Shown here piece after piece: positions 16,715-25,759 of a stretch of 64,000 bases of DNA. The stretch spans positions 38,511 through 102,510 of the forward strand of contig DKIJ01000024.1 of assembly GCA_002454195.1 (NCBI GenBank). Direction: 5' to 3'. This stretch comes from Flavobacterium sp. UBA6721 (lineage in GTDB: Bacteria > Bacteroidota > Bacteroidia > Flavobacteriales > Flavobacteriaceae). How positions within the stretch are numbered: the first letter of the stretch is position 1; the number at the start of each line of letters is the position of its first letter. The notes beneath the pieces were generated by a model. It searched no databases. It saw only the letters and a list, made by a program, of their open reading frames with translations, and was not told the origin of the DNA. The position numbers and the translations under genes were made by a program.

Positions 16715-18955
16715 ATGAGTACAGTTGCCACAGTTGCAGAAGCAACCCAACATCTAAAACCCTTAATTAGTGACTTAGGATTAATCCTTATGACGGCTGG
16801 TATTGCTGTTTTGCTGTTTAAAAAAATTAAACAACCACTAGTTCTTGGCTATTTGATTGCTGGATTTTTAGCAGGAAACCATTTTGATTTTTTCCCATCT
16901 GTTAAAGATGTACACAGTGTTGAAGTTTGGGCAGAAATTGGGGTTATCATTTTATTATTTAGTTTAGGACTTGAATTTAGCTTCAAAAAGTTAATGAAAG
17001 TAGGCGGAACGGCCTCAATAACAGCTATTACTCAAATCATCACTATGGTATTAGTGGGTTTTCTGGTCGGAAAATGGATGGGCTGGAAGCAAATGGATTC
17101 TATATTCTTAGGCGTAATTCTTTCTATTTCCTCCACCACTATTATTTTAAAAACATTTGATGAATTAAAAGTAAAAGCCCAACAATTTGCCGGAATTGTA
17201 ATTGGTTCCCTTATTGTACAAGACATTGTAGCCATCTTAATGATGGTATTATTATCTACAGTTGCGGTTAGTCAACAATTTTCGGGAAGCGAATTAATTA
17301 TGTCGGTTTTTAAATTAGGCTTCTTCTTAATTGCTTGGTTTGTGGGGGGGATTTTTTTCATTCCTACTTTATTAAAAAAAACAAAGCATCTACTCACCGA
17401 CGAAATGCTGTTGATTCTATCATTGGCTTTGTGTTTAATGATGGTAATACTTGCATCAAACGTAGGTTTTTCACCTGCATTAGGTGCCTTTATTATGGGT
17501 TCTATCATAGCCGAAACAACACATGCAGAACATATCGAACATTTAATCAAACCTGTAAAGGATTTATTTGGAGCCGTATTTTTTGTATCGGTAGGTATGC
17601 TAATCAACCCTCATACTTTGTACGAGTATGCTATTCCAGTGGTTATTTTGACTTTTGTTACCATTTTTGGACAATCTATTAGCTCTACAATTGGTGCTAT
17701 CATTTCTGGACAACCACTTAAACAATCGGTTCAAACAGGAATGAGTTTATCCCAAATAGGCGAATTCTCTTTTATCATCGCCACTCTGGGCATGACAATG
17801 AATGTAACTAGTGATTTCCTTTATCCCGTAGTAGTTGCTGTTTCGGCTGTAACCACATTTACTACCCCATTTATGATTAAAATGGCTGTCCCATTTTCGG
17901 TGTTTTTAGAACGAGAATTGCCTCGAAAATGGACCAAAAGAATTGCCCGTTATAGCTCCAATGCTCAAGCCATTCGATCTGTAAGTACCTGGCAAGTGGT
18001 TATTCGTGCCCATTTAGTACAAATCCTTTTACACACTATTATCATCACTTCAATCATTTTGATGTCGTCTAAATTTGTATTGCCATTAGTAGAAAATTCT
18101 AAATTCGGAAATGCAATTGCGGCTTTAATTACAATAGTTATTATTTCACCTTTCTTATGGGCGCTCTCCCTTAGAAGAGTTGCTGTAAAAGAAGTTGACT
18201 TGTTATTTGAAGAAAAAAGATACCGAGGACCTATTTTAATGCTGTTCTTTTTCCGAATGGCATTGGCTGTTTTCTATATTGGATTTTTACTTAACATCTT
18301 TTTCTCCCCTGTAATTGCCTTTTTTGCTTTAATTATCGCCATTGTAATTTATTTGCTTTTCCCTAAAAAATTACACGAACAATATCATAAAATAGAAAGT
18401 CATTTCCTTACAAACCTTAATGATAGAGAAGAAAAAAAGATAGACCGTCATTATGCCTATTTGACTTCCTGGGATGGTCACATGACAACATTTGAAATTT
18501 CAAAAGAATCCAATTTAGCTGGAAAAACATTACGCGAAATTAAAATGAGGGAATTATTAGGTGTGAACATCGCCTATATTAAACGTGGTGAAATTGTGAT
18601 TCAAATTCCCAATAAAACCGAACGTATATTTCCCGGAGATGAAATTTGCGTGATAGGTTCAGATGCGCAAGTAAAAGAATTTGCGAACTTTTTAAAACAA
18701 CACGAGGTAGAAATTCCTAAAAAAATAGTTCCTGACGAAATAATTTTACGCCAAATTCAATTAAAGAATGAAGAATTCATTGGTCAAACTGTTGGCCAAT
18801 CAAAACTTAGAGAACGCACTCATGGTTTAGTGGTTAGCATTGAACGCAAAGGAAATCGAATCTTAAATCCAGAATCTAATATCATTTTAGAGAAAAATGA
18901 TTTGCTTTGGATTGTAGGTAATAAAAAATTAATGGCCGAATTGTTCAAAGAATAA
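16715..18955 (+). CDS. Monovalent cation:proton antiporter, KefB/CPA2 type, with two TrkA-C domains
   Basis: Inner-membrane antiporter of 746 residues. Residues 20-400 give about 12 hydrophobic helices with CPA2 motifs such as EIGVIILLFSLGLEFSF and NVGFSPALGAFIMGSIIAE. A second hydrophobic block follows (about 430-560). The cytoplasmic tail has two TrkA-C (RCK_C) units: about 590-660 and about 670-745. No RCK_N nucleotide-binding fold is present between membrane and tail, unlike E. coli KefB/C. Probable K+ or Na+ efflux for pH or osmotic control; ion preference unknown. Confidence 0.88.
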   Translation: MSTVATVAEATQHLKPLISDLGLILMTAGIAVLLFKKIKQPLVLGYLIAGFLAGNHFDFFPSVKDVHSVEVWAEIGVIILLFSLGLEFSFKKLMKVGGTASITAITQIITMVLVGFLVGKWMGWKQMDSIFLGVILSISSTTIILKTFDELKVKAQQFAGIVIGSLIVQDIVAILMMVLLSTVAVSQQFSGSELIMSVFKLGFFLIAWFVGGIFFIPTLLKKTKHLLTDEMLLILSLALCLMMVILASNVGFSPALGAFIMGSIIAETTHAEHIEHLIKPVKDLFGAVFFVSVGMLINPHTLYEYAIPVVILTFVTIFGQSISSTIGAIISGQPLKQSVQTGMSLSQIGEFSFIIATLGMTMNVTSDFLYPVVVAVSAVTTFTTPFMIKMAVPFSVFLERELPRKWTKRIARYSSNAQAIRSVSTWQVVIRAHLVQILLHTIIITSIILMSSKFVLPLVENSKFGNAIAALITIVIISPFLWALSLRRVAVKEVDLLFEEKRYRGPILMLFFFRMALAVFYIGFLLNIFFSPVIAFFALIIAIVIYLLFPKKLHEQYHKIESHFLTNLNDREEKKIDRHYAYLTSWDGHMTTFEISKESNLAGKTLREIKMRELLGVNIAYIKRGEIVIQIPNKTERIFPGDEICVIGSDAQVKEFANFLKQHEVEIPKKIVPDEIILRQIQLKNEEFIGQTVGQSKLRERTHGLVVSIERKGNRILNPESNIILEKNDLLWIVGNKKLMAELFKE

Positions 18956-18982
18956 GTCTTTTACAAAGAATTTAAAGTAGAT

Positions 18983-19018
18983 AATGCCTGAAGAATTGCC
19001 TTTCAGGCATTTTTTTTT
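18983..19018 (+). terminator. Terminator after the antiporter
   Basis: AATGCCTGA (18983-18991) pairs perfectly with TCAGGCATT (19003-19011), followed by a T run to 19018. Confidence 0.88.
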
Positions 19019-19194
19019 ACCTCTTGTAATTCCAACCAGCCCAGCATTAGCAATTAAAAAAACACCGTCAAACTATCCAATATCACCTAAATTTTAACTA
19101 AATTTATAGTACTAAGTTGCACTTATTTAAACCCTTTTAATTGTGATTTCTTTTAAAAAAACTAACCCATTAATAATTATAAAATCAATTTATT

Positions 19195-20097
19195 ATGGCA
19201 TTTATAGATTATTACAAAGTGTTAGAAGTAGAAAAAAATGCTACTGAAGCTGATATTAAAAAGGCCTATCGAAAATTAGCCCGTAAATACCATCCCGACA
19301 TCAATCCGAATGACAAAGAAGCGGAGAAAAAATTCAAAGAAGTTAACGAAGCAAATGAAGTATTAAGCAATCCTGAAAAAAGAAAAAAATACGATGCTTA
19401 CGGCGAACACTGGGAGCATGCCGCTGAATATGAAAAAGCACATCAAGGACAACGCTATTACAATACCAGTGGGCCTCAAGAAGATTTTAATAGCTATGGC
19501 AGAGACGCTAGCGACGATTATTCGGATTTCTTTGAATCACTTTTTGGTAGCAGAGGAAAAAGTCGCACTTCTACTCATCCTTTTAAAGGACAGGATTTCA
19601 CAGCCGAACTCCTACTTGATTTAAAAGAAGCCTACACTACTCATAAAAAAACGATTACTATTAATGGCAACACTATTCGGTTTACGATTCCAGCAGGTAT
19701 CGAAAACGGACAAACTATTAAAATTGCTGGACATGGTGGCGAAGGAAGAAACGGAGGACCTAAAGGAGATTTGTACATTACATTTACAATAAATAATCAA
19801 GCTGATTTTAAACGCGATAAAGACAATTTATACACTACCGTAGAGCTCGACTTGTATAAAGCCATTTTAGGAGGAGAAATTACCGTAGCTACTTTTGACG
19901 GAAAAGCTAAACTTACTATCCCTCCAGGTACCCAAAACGGAACGAAGGTAAAACTGAAAGGAAAAGGCTTTCCTGTATATAAAAAAGAAGGCGCTTTTGG
20001 CGATTTGTACATTAGCTTTCAAATAGCCATCCCTACAAAGCTTACTCCAAGAGAATTAGAATTATTTACAGAACTTTCTAAACTAAAAACATCATGA
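19195..20097 (+). CDS. cbpA: CbpA-like DnaJ co-chaperone
   Basis: 300-residue J-domain protein that stimulates DnaK. J-domain at 4-70 with the HPD motif in [11 protein letters not shown], then a short Gly/aromatic linker, then two C-terminal substrate-binding domains (about 125-295: [39 protein letters not shown]). The CxxCxGxG zinc-finger repeats of DnaJ are absent, which makes it class B (CbpA). It overlaps the next gene by 4 nt, and that gene is cbpM, confirming the assignment. Confidence 0.93.
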   Translation: MAFIDYYKVLEVEKNATEADIKKAYRKLARKYHPDINPNDKEAEKKFKEVNEANEVLSNPEKRKKYDAYGEHWEHAAEYEKAHQGQRYYNTSGPQEDFNSYGRDASDDYSDFFESLFGSRGKSRTSTHPFKGQDFTAELLLDLKEAYTTHKKTITINGNTIRFTIPAGIENGQTIKIAGHGGEGRNGGPKGDLYITFTINNQADFKRDKDNLYTTVELDLYKAILGGEITVATFDGKAKLTIPPGTQNGTKVKLKGKGFPVYKKEGAFGDLYISFQIAIPTKLTPRELELFTELSKLKTS

Positions 20098-20387
20098 ATA
20101 CCGAAAATTTTATCCCAATAAATACCTTATGCCAACATTACAAACTTGAGATGAGTTTTTTTAACACACTTGACGAAAATGGCCTAATTGAAATTCAGTT
20201 TGTAGACAACATTCAATATGTTCATAAAGAATCTATTTATGAAATTGAAAAAATTGTTCGTATGCACAAAGAACTACAAGTTAACATTGAAGGAATTGAT
20301 GTTGTCCTTAATTTACTGCAAAAAATCGATGCTTTACAAGCTGAATTACTAAGAGTTAGAAACAGATTGTTACTTTATGAAAATTAA
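20094..20387 (+). CDS. cbpM: CbpM-type chaperone modulator
   Basis: 97-residue helical protein with an N-terminal MerR-like fold ([21 protein letters not shown]) and a C-terminal helix pair ([19 protein letters not shown]). In Proteobacteria CbpM binds the J-domain of CbpA and blocks its activity. The ATGA overlap with cbpA indicates translational coupling. Confidence 0.85.
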   Translation: MNTENFIPINTLCQHYKLEMSFFNTLDENGLIEIQFVDNIQYVHKESIYEIEKIVRMHKELQVNIEGIDVVLNLLQKIDALQAELLRVRNRLLLYEN

Positions 20388-20507
20388 TTTCATCAAGTAA
20401 TCCAATAAAAACTTTTTTTAACTAATAACACAAACCCCAATAAAATAAAGCTATCACAGCCTATTGTTATAATCTTAACAAAAAAATATGAAATTTTCAA
20501 TGGTAAT

Positions 20508-20553
20508 ATTTGTACATACAAATAAAAAAAGTGTTACATTTGTACCAACAAAT
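20508..20553 (+). promoter_or_regulatory. Tandem palindromic operators over the MarR promoter
   Basis: Two palindromes ATTTGT-N4-ACAAAT lie at 20508-20523 and 20538-20553, exactly 30 bp apart (about three helical turns), inside a 30-bp direct repeat. The promoter is interleaved: TTTG (20509-20512) in the first site, a 22-nt spacer, and TACATTTG (20535-20542) overlapping the second. Binding of the MarR dimer would cover both -33 and -7. This also rules out an upstream in-frame ATG at 20488 as the gene start. Confidence 0.75.
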
Positions 20554-20568
20554 AAAAAAAGCATTGGA

Positions 20569-21024
20569 ATGAAAATTGAAGATGAAATAAAAAGTACGGT
20601 CGCATTAGACCTTTCAAAGAAAATTATTCTCAATATCATGTACACCTGCAATATTTTGAATGAAAAGTTTAATGAAGTTTTAAAACCTTATGATTTATCT
20701 GGAGAACAATACAATGTATTACGAATCCTAAGAGGTCAAAAAGGGAATCCAGCTAATATGTGTGTCATTCAAGAACGAATGATTGCCAAAACAAGTAACA
20801 CAACAAGACTGGTAGATAAGCTATTATTAAAAGAATTAGTTACTAGAAACGTTTGCCCAGACAACAGACGTAAAATTGAAGTTGCAATTACTCAAAAAGG
20901 GCTAAATGTTCTATCTGAATTAGACCCTAAAGTAACTGCTCACGAAAATGCTTTGACAACAAATCTGTGTAAAGAAGAATTGGAACAATTAAATGAACTA
21001 TTAGAAAAATACAGAAATCAATAA
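20569..21024 (+). CDS. MarR family transcriptional regulator
   Basis: Winged-helix repressor of 151 residues if started at the ATG at 20569, directly after the promoter and operators. The MarR core is clear: LSGEQYNVLRILRGQ, the recognition-helix region MIAKTSNTTRLVDKLLLKELV and wing NRRKIEVAITQKG. Homologues respond to phenolics, quinones or oxidants. The next genes in the same direction are a nitroreductase-type oxidoreductase (10 nt away) and YceI, so the probable targets are its own operon. Confidence 0.92.
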   Translation: MKIEDEIKSTVALDLSKKIILNIMYTCNILNEKFNEVLKPYDLSGEQYNVLRILRGQKGNPANMCVIQERMIAKTSNTTRLVDKLLLKELVTRNVCPDNRRKIEVAITQKGLNVLSELDPKVTAHENALTTNLCKEELEQLNELLEKYRNQ

Positions 21025-21034
21025 ATATATTATC

Positions 21035-21667
21035 ATGAATACCTTTATAGAAAATCAAAATTGGAGATATGCAACAAAGAAATTTGATGCAACTAAAAAA
21101 ATATCAAATCAAGATTTAAACATTTTAAAAGAAGCCATTCGTTTAAGCTCTTCGTCTTACGGATTACAACCTTACAAAGTAATCATTGTTGAAAATTCAG
21201 AATTGAGAGCTAAAATTCAACCAGCGGCTTGGGGACAATCCCAAATTGTTGATGCTTCACATCTTATCGTTTTTGCTAATGAAACTAATTTAGCCGAACA
21301 ATCTATCGACAGCTACATCAATAATATGAGTGCTACAAGAAATATTCCTGTGGATACATTAGTAGGATTTGGCGATTTTATGAAATCTAAAATACTAACT
21401 TTACCTGAAGAAACTAAGAATGTTTGGACTTCAAAACAAACCTATTTAGCGATGGGTAACTTATTGAATGCAGCAGCCGATTTAAAAATTGATGTAACAC
21501 CTATGGAAGGTTTTGATCCTGCTCAAGTAAATGAAATTTTAGGTTTAGACAAATTAGGGTTAAACGCTTCGCTTATTGCAACTTTGGGTTATAGACACGA
21601 GGAAGACACAACGCAACATTATCCAAAAGTTAGAAAATCAGAACAAGAATTATTTATCACTTTATAA
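21035..21667 (+). CDS. NAD(P)H-dependent oxidoreductase, nitroreductase family
   Basis: FMN enzyme of 210 residues (NfsB/YdgI-like). The N-terminus RYATKKFDATKKISNQDL with the following RLSSSSYGLQPYKVIIVE gives the FMN-phosphate binding region, and GLNASLIATLGYRHEED near the C-terminus is the second FMN contact typical of the family. It reduces nitroaromatics, quinones or similar compounds; the physiological substrate is unknown. Co-transcription with the MarR regulator suggests an electrophile or quinone stress response. Confidence 0.9.
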   Translation: MNTFIENQNWRYATKKFDATKKISNQDLNILKEAIRLSSSSYGLQPYKVIIVENSELRAKIQPAAWGQSQIVDASHLIVFANETNLAEQSIDSYINNMSATRNIPVDTLVGFGDFMKSKILTLPEETKNVWTSKQTYLAMGNLLNAAADLKIDVTPMEGFDPAQVNEILGLDKLGLNASLIATLGYRHEEDTTQHYPKVRKSEQELFITL

Positions 21668-21696
21668 TTATTAATTAAAATCAAATTAGAACAATC

Positions 21697-22263
21697 ATGA
21701 AAAATTTAAAAACAATTGCAATTGCATTATTCGTAGCTGTAGCTGGAATTTCAGTAAACGCTCAAACTAAAAAAATCGATGCTAAAGCATCAACAATCAA
21801 ATGGGTTGGTAAAAAAGTAACTGGTGAACACTCAGGAACTGTAAACTTCAATGATGGAGCTGTAGTATTTAAAGGAAAAAAATTAGTTGGTGGAACATTT
21901 ACTGTAGACATGACTTCTTTGAATGCAACTGATTTAAGCGGAGATTACCAAGCAAAATTAAATGGTCACTTAAAAGCAGACGATTTCTTTGGAACTGAGA
22001 AATTCCCAACTGCAACTTTGGTTATCAAAAAAATTGGTGCAAAAGCAAAAGACGTTTATGCTGTAACTGCTGACTTAACAATCAAAGGAATTACTAAACC
22101 AGTTAGTTTTGATTTAGCAGTAAAAGGAAATACAGCTACTACTGCTTTCAAAGTAGATAGAACTAAATACGATATTAAATACGGTTCTGGAAACTTCTTC
22201 CAAGGATTAGGAGACAAAACAATCTATGATGATTTTGAATTAGCTGTAGCTATCAAATTCTAA
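21697..22263 (+). CDS. YceI family periplasmic protein
   Basis: 188 residues with a signal peptide (MKNLKTIAIALFVAVAGISV, cut near residue 22). The lipocalin-like YceI barrel binds isoprenoid chains such as polyprenols or quinones in the periplasm. Typical segments are STIKWVGKKVTGEHSGTV, the LKADDFFGTEKFPTAT motif and ADLTIKGITKPVSFDL. It is 29 nt after the oxidoreductase and closes this MarR operon before a terminator. Confidence 0.93.
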   Translation: MKNLKTIAIALFVAVAGISVNAQTKKIDAKASTIKWVGKKVTGEHSGTVNFNDGAVVFKGKKLVGGTFTVDMTSLNATDLSGDYQAKLNGHLKADDFFGTEKFPTATLVIKKIGAKAKDVYAVTADLTIKGITKPVSFDLAVKGNTATTAFKVDRTKYDIKYGSGNFFQGLGDKTIYDDFELAVAIKF

Positions 22264-22287
22264 TATAGCATTAAACTATTACAAGAG

Positions 22288-22318
22288 CCCCTAACTTCAA
22301 ACCTTAGGGTTTTTTTTG
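22288..22318 (+). terminator. Terminator after yceI
   Basis: CCCTAA (22289-22294) pairs with TTAGGG (22304-22309), followed by a run of eight or nine T. Confidence 0.75.
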
Positions 22319-22367
22319 TGTTTTAACGAATCAACTAAACATTGTTTATTTTTTTTATTTTGTAACA

Positions 22368-22398
22368 TTTGCATATTAAAATTACATTCTTATATTTG
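22368..22398 (+). promoter_or_regulatory. trp operon promoter
   Basis: A perfect Bacteroidetes promoter: TTTG (22368-22371), 19-nt spacer, TATATTTG (22391-22398). Transcription is expected about 4 nt downstream, which is at or right next to the ATG of the leader peptide (22403). Confidence 0.85.
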
Positions 22399-22402
22399 CA
22401 AT

Positions 22403-22456
22403 ATGAAAACAACAATTACAAATAATACTTGGTGGTGGAACAATTTACGTCAATAG
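22403..22456 (+). CDS. trpL: trp leader peptide
   Basis: 17-residue ORF MKTTITNNTWWWNNLRQ ending at TAG 22454-22456. Three consecutive Trp codons (TGG at 22430-22438) are the hallmark of ribosome-mediated attenuation. The ATG sits 4 nt after the -7 element, so the mRNA would have almost no 5' untranslated sequence. The stop codon overlaps the first base of the antiterminator arm. Confidence 0.9.
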   Translation: MKTTITNNTWWWNNLRQ

Positions 22457-22529
22457 TCGTGAAGTAAGCTCCTATGGTATTATAATCTATAAATATAAAA
22501 GGCTTGTCATCACGACAGGCCTTTTTTTT
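22456..22529 (+). promoter_or_regulatory. trp attenuator: antiterminator and terminator
   Basis: The terminator stem AAGGCTTGTC (22499-22508) with GACAGGCCTT (22514-22523), loop ATCAC, one G-T wobble, then T to 22529, is very strong. GTCGTGA (22456-22462) is exactly complementary to TCACGAC (22510-22516), which takes the loop and first right-arm bases of the terminator. A ribosome stalled on the Trp codons leaves 22456-22462 free, so the antiterminator forms and trpE is transcribed. A ribosome reaching the stop codon covers it and the terminator forms. Confidence 0.88.
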
Positions 22530-22579
22530 ATGCCAAACGAAAAACAAACAAATGCTTATAAATTTTAACTATTTTACAA

Positions 22580-23980
22580 TTGAAACCATTTAAATTAAAT
22601 ACAAAATTTAAGCAAATACTAGCTGACACTATAACCCCTGTTAGCGTGTATTTTAAAATCAGAGATAAATTTCCTAATAGTTTATTGCTAGAAAGTAGTG
22701 ATTATCACGGAAACGATAACAGTTTCTCTTACATCTGCTGTAATCCTATTGCATCCATTAAAATTGAAAACGAAACCATTATTAAGCAATTTCCAGATGG
22801 TACTACCGAAACTATTTCAATCGATGCACAAACGGATATCCCAGAAGTAATTCAACAATTCTCAGGAAAATTCGAATCAGAGAAAACCAATTTTAAATTC
22901 ATCAACAATGGTTTATTTGGTTATATTTCTTATGATGCGGTTCGTTATTTTGAAAAAATTAGTATTGCCAAAAAAGAAAATAGCAATGCCATTCCGGATG
23001 TATATTATGCCGTGTATCAAAACATCATAGCCATCAATCATTTTAAAAATGAAGCGTATATTTTTTGCCACAGTGTAGACGACCGAAATAATATCGATGA
23101 AATCGAACAATTAATGCAGTCCAGAAATATTCCTTCTTATAAATTTACAAAAGAAGGTGAAGGCTTCTCTAATTTAACGGATGAAGAGTTCAAACACAAT
23201 GTAGCCTTGGCTAAAAAACATTGTTTCCGTGGAGATGTGTTTCAATTAGTACTTTCTAGACGTTTTACCCAAGGTTTCAAAGGAGACGAATTCAATGTAT
23301 ATCGTGCATTGAGAAGCATCAACCCTTCTCCTTACCTATTCTTCTTTGACTATGGTGATTTCAAAATTTTTGGATCTTCTCCAGAAGCGCAAATCATCGT
23401 AAAAGACCGTAAAGCCGAAATTCATCCTATTGCTGGTACATTCAAAAGAACTGGTGATGACGAAAAAGATGCTTTATTGGCCAAACAATTATCAGAAGAT
23501 AAAAAAGAAAACAGTGAACACGTAATGTTAGTGGACTTAGCTCGAAATGACTTAAGTCGTCACGGACATAATGTAAATGTAGAGCGTTATAGAGAGGTGC
23601 AATTCTTCTCACACGTAATCCACTTGGTTTCTAAAGTTACTGGACATTTACACGATAATGCGACAACCATGCAAGTCGTTGCGGATACTTTCCCAGCAGG
23701 AACTTTAAGTGGTGCTCCTAAACACCGAGCGATGCAATTAATTGAAGATTATGAAACCACGAGTCGAAGTTTTTATGGTGGAGCAATTGGTTTTATGGAT
23801 TTTGAAGGCAATTTTAATCACGCCATAATGATCCGAACTTTCTTGAGTAAAAACCATCAATTGCATTGCCAAGCAGGTGCCGGTATCGTAGCGAGCTCTA
23901 ACGAAGAAAGTGAAATGCAGGAAGTGTATAACAAATTAAGAGCATTAAATACCGCTTTAGATTTGGCAGAAACAATATAA
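22580..23980 (+). CDS. trpE: Anthranilate synthase component I
   Basis: Makes anthranilate from chorismate with ammonia supplied by TrpG. 466 residues from a TTG start. The feedback-binding motif LLES at 36-39 indicates Trp inhibition. Chorismate-binding motifs IAGTFKRTGDDEKD, ENSEHVMLVDLARNDLSRHG and TLSGAPKHRAMQLI are intact. First structural gene of the trp operon, 50 nt after the attenuator terminator. PabB is excluded by the context and by LLES. Confidence 0.97.
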   Translation: MKPFKLNTKFKQILADTITPVSVYFKIRDKFPNSLLLESSDYHGNDNSFSYICCNPIASIKIENETIIKQFPDGTTETISIDAQTDIPEVIQQFSGKFESEKTNFKFINNGLFGYISYDAVRYFEKISIAKKENSNAIPDVYYAVYQNIIAINHFKNEAYIFCHSVDDRNNIDEIEQLMQSRNIPSYKFTKEGEGFSNLTDEEFKHNVALAKKHCFRGDVFQLVLSRRFTQGFKGDEFNVYRALRSINPSPYLFFFDYGDFKIFGSSPEAQIIVKDRKAEIHPIAGTFKRTGDDEKDALLAKQLSEDKKENSEHVMLVDLARNDLSRHGHNVNVERYREVQFFSHVIHLVSKVTGHLHDNATTMQVVADTFPAGTLSGAPKHRAMQLIEDYETTSRSFYGGAIGFMDFEGNFNHAIMIRTFLSKNHQLHCQAGAGIVASSNEESEMQEVYNKLRALNTALDLAETI

Positions 23981-24039
23981 AAGTATTCAGTGTTCAGTTT
24001 TTTATACTCTGAACCTAAAACTTTAAACCAAAAAATAAA

Positions 24040-24606
24040 ATGAAAAAAATATTAGTTATAGATAATTACGATAGCTTCACTTACAATTTAGTACATTATT
24101 TGGAAGATTTAAATTGTGCGGTTACGGTATATAGAAATGATGAATTTGAATTAGAGGATGTTGCTCAATTTGATAAAATTCTTTTGTCACCAGGCCCTGG
24201 AATTCCAGATGAAGCGGGGTTGCTCAAACCTGTTATCGAAAAATATGGCCCCACAAAAAGTATTTTTGGTGTTTGTTTAGGCCAACAAGCTATTGGAGAA
24301 GTTTATGGTGGTACCTTATCTAACTTAGACAAGGTGTACCACGGCGTAGCGACGACCGTAAAAACAGTTGTTGATGACGAAATCACCTTTCAAGGTTTAG
24401 AAAAAGAATTTGAAGTAGGACGTTACCATTCATGGGTTGTAGACGCCACTTTGCCAGATAGTTTAGAAGCCACTTCTTTTGATGAAAATGGTCAAGTAAT
24501 GTCCTTACGTCATAAAAGCTACGATGTACGTGGGGTACAATTTCACCCAGAAAGTGTTTTGACACCAAATGGTAAAAAAATGCTTGAAAACTGGGTAAAT
24601 AGTTAG
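24040..24606 (+). CDS. trpG: Anthranilate synthase component II, glutamine amidotransferase
   Basis: 188-residue class I glutaminase that feeds ammonia to TrpE. Catalytic triad: nucleophile Cys79 in GVCLGQQAIGE, His169 and Glu171 in VQFHPESVL. The N-terminal NYDSFTYNLVHYL is typical of TrpG/PabA. It could also serve PabB as an amphibolic subunit, which the sequence cannot exclude. 59 nt after trpE. Confidence 0.96.
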   Translation: MKKILVIDNYDSFTYNLVHYLEDLNCAVTVYRNDEFELEDVAQFDKILLSPGPGIPDEAGLLKPVIEKYGPTKSIFGVCLGQQAIGEVYGGTLSNLDKVYHGVATTVKTVVDDEITFQGLEKEFEVGRYHSWVVDATLPDSLEATSFDENGQVMSLRHKSYDVRGVQFHPESVLTPNGKKMLENWVNS

Positions 24607-24684
24607 TAAGCAGTTTGCAGATTTCAGTATTCAGTTAATAAAACTTAGAATTTTCGTCACCAAAATTCTTAGCAACTTAAAAAA

Positions 24685-25677
24685 ATGAAAAACATATTAA
24701 ATAGATTAATCAATAACGAATTACTTTCGAGAGTAGAAGCAAAAAACGTTTTGGTTAATATTTCTAACGGGAGCTACAACCCAAGTCAGATTGCAGCATT
24801 TTTAACCGTATATATGATGCGAAGCATAAGCATTGAAGAGCTATCAGGATTTAGAGAAGCACTTCAGGAATTGTGTGTGAGTATCGATTTATCTGAGTAC
24901 AACACTATCGATTTAGTGGGTACAGGAGGTGATGGTAAAGACACCTTTAACATCTCTACTTTGGCTTCATTTATTACAGCAGGAGCAGGTGTAAAAGTAA
25001 CCAAACACGGAAATTACGGGGTTTCCTCGATCACTGGTTCTAGTAATGTAATGGAAAGTTTAGGCGTTAAATTTAGTAACGATCAGGATTTTCTAAAAAA
25101 ATGTGTGGATCAGGCTGGAATATGTATTTTACATGCTCCTCTATTTCACCCCGCAATGAAAAACGTGGGACCTATCCGAAAAGAATTAGGGGTAAGAACT
25201 ATTTTCAATATTTTAGGACCAATGATTAATCCGTCATTTCCTAAAAACCAATTATTAGGTGTTTTTAACCTCGAATTAGCTCGAATGTATGGCTATTTAT
25301 ATCAAAATACCGATAGTAATTTTACCATTGTTCACGCCTTAGATGGCTATGACGAAGTATCTTTAACAGGTGCAACCAAGGTAATCACTCATAGTACTGA
25401 AGGAATGATTCATCCAGAAGATTTTGGTGTGCAACGAATTAAACAAAGTGATATCGAAGGAGGAAAAACCGTTGCTGAATCGGCTCAAATGTTTATCGAT
25501 ATTATTTCTGGAAAAGGAACTGAAGCACAAAACAATGTTGTTTGTGCCAATGCAGCACTGGCAATTGCAACTGTTACTGGTTGTACACCTCTTGAAGGAT
25601 TTGAACAAGCTAAGGAAAGCTTATTCTCTGGAAAAGGATTAGCAGCCTTGAAAAAATTACAAGAATTAAGCAGATAA
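24685..25677 (+). CDS. trpD: Anthranilate phosphoribosyltransferase
   Basis: Transfers phosphoribose from PRPP to anthranilate. 330 residues; the PRPP loop GTGGDGKDTFNIST (about 80-93), KHGNYGVSS (about 109-117) and NILGPMINPS (about 174-183) are conserved. A free-standing enzyme, not fused to TrpG as in enterobacteria. 78 nt after trpG. Confidence 0.97.
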   Translation: MKNILNRLINNELLSRVEAKNVLVNISNGSYNPSQIAAFLTVYMMRSISIEELSGFREALQELCVSIDLSEYNTIDLVGTGGDGKDTFNISTLASFITAGAGVKVTKHGNYGVSSITGSSNVMESLGVKFSNDQDFLKKCVDQAGICILHAPLFHPAMKNVGPIRKELGVRTIFNILGPMINPSFPKNQLLGVFNLELARMYGYLYQNTDSNFTIVHALDGYDEVSLTGATKVITHSTEGMIHPEDFGVQRIKQSDIEGGKTVAESAQMFIDIISGKGTEAQNNVVCANAALAIATVTGCTPLEGFEQAKESLFSGKGLAALKKLQELSR

Positions 25678-25759
25678 ATTTAGTTTAAAGTTTAAGGTTC
25701 AAAGTTTCAGCACTCGAACTTTTTAAACCTTAAACCAATTAAACTCTAAACAAAAAACA

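Noticed and set aside
17335..17682. 115-codon ORF inside the antiporter gene
   Set aside because: Alternative-frame shadow of a conserved membrane protein, with a basic/aromatic composition unlike a real protein.
20488..20568. Longer start for the MarR protein at 20488
   Set aside because: The extension is translated from the promoter and both operators and contains a repeat-derived TNKKS..TNKKS sequence; the MarR fold begins after 20569.
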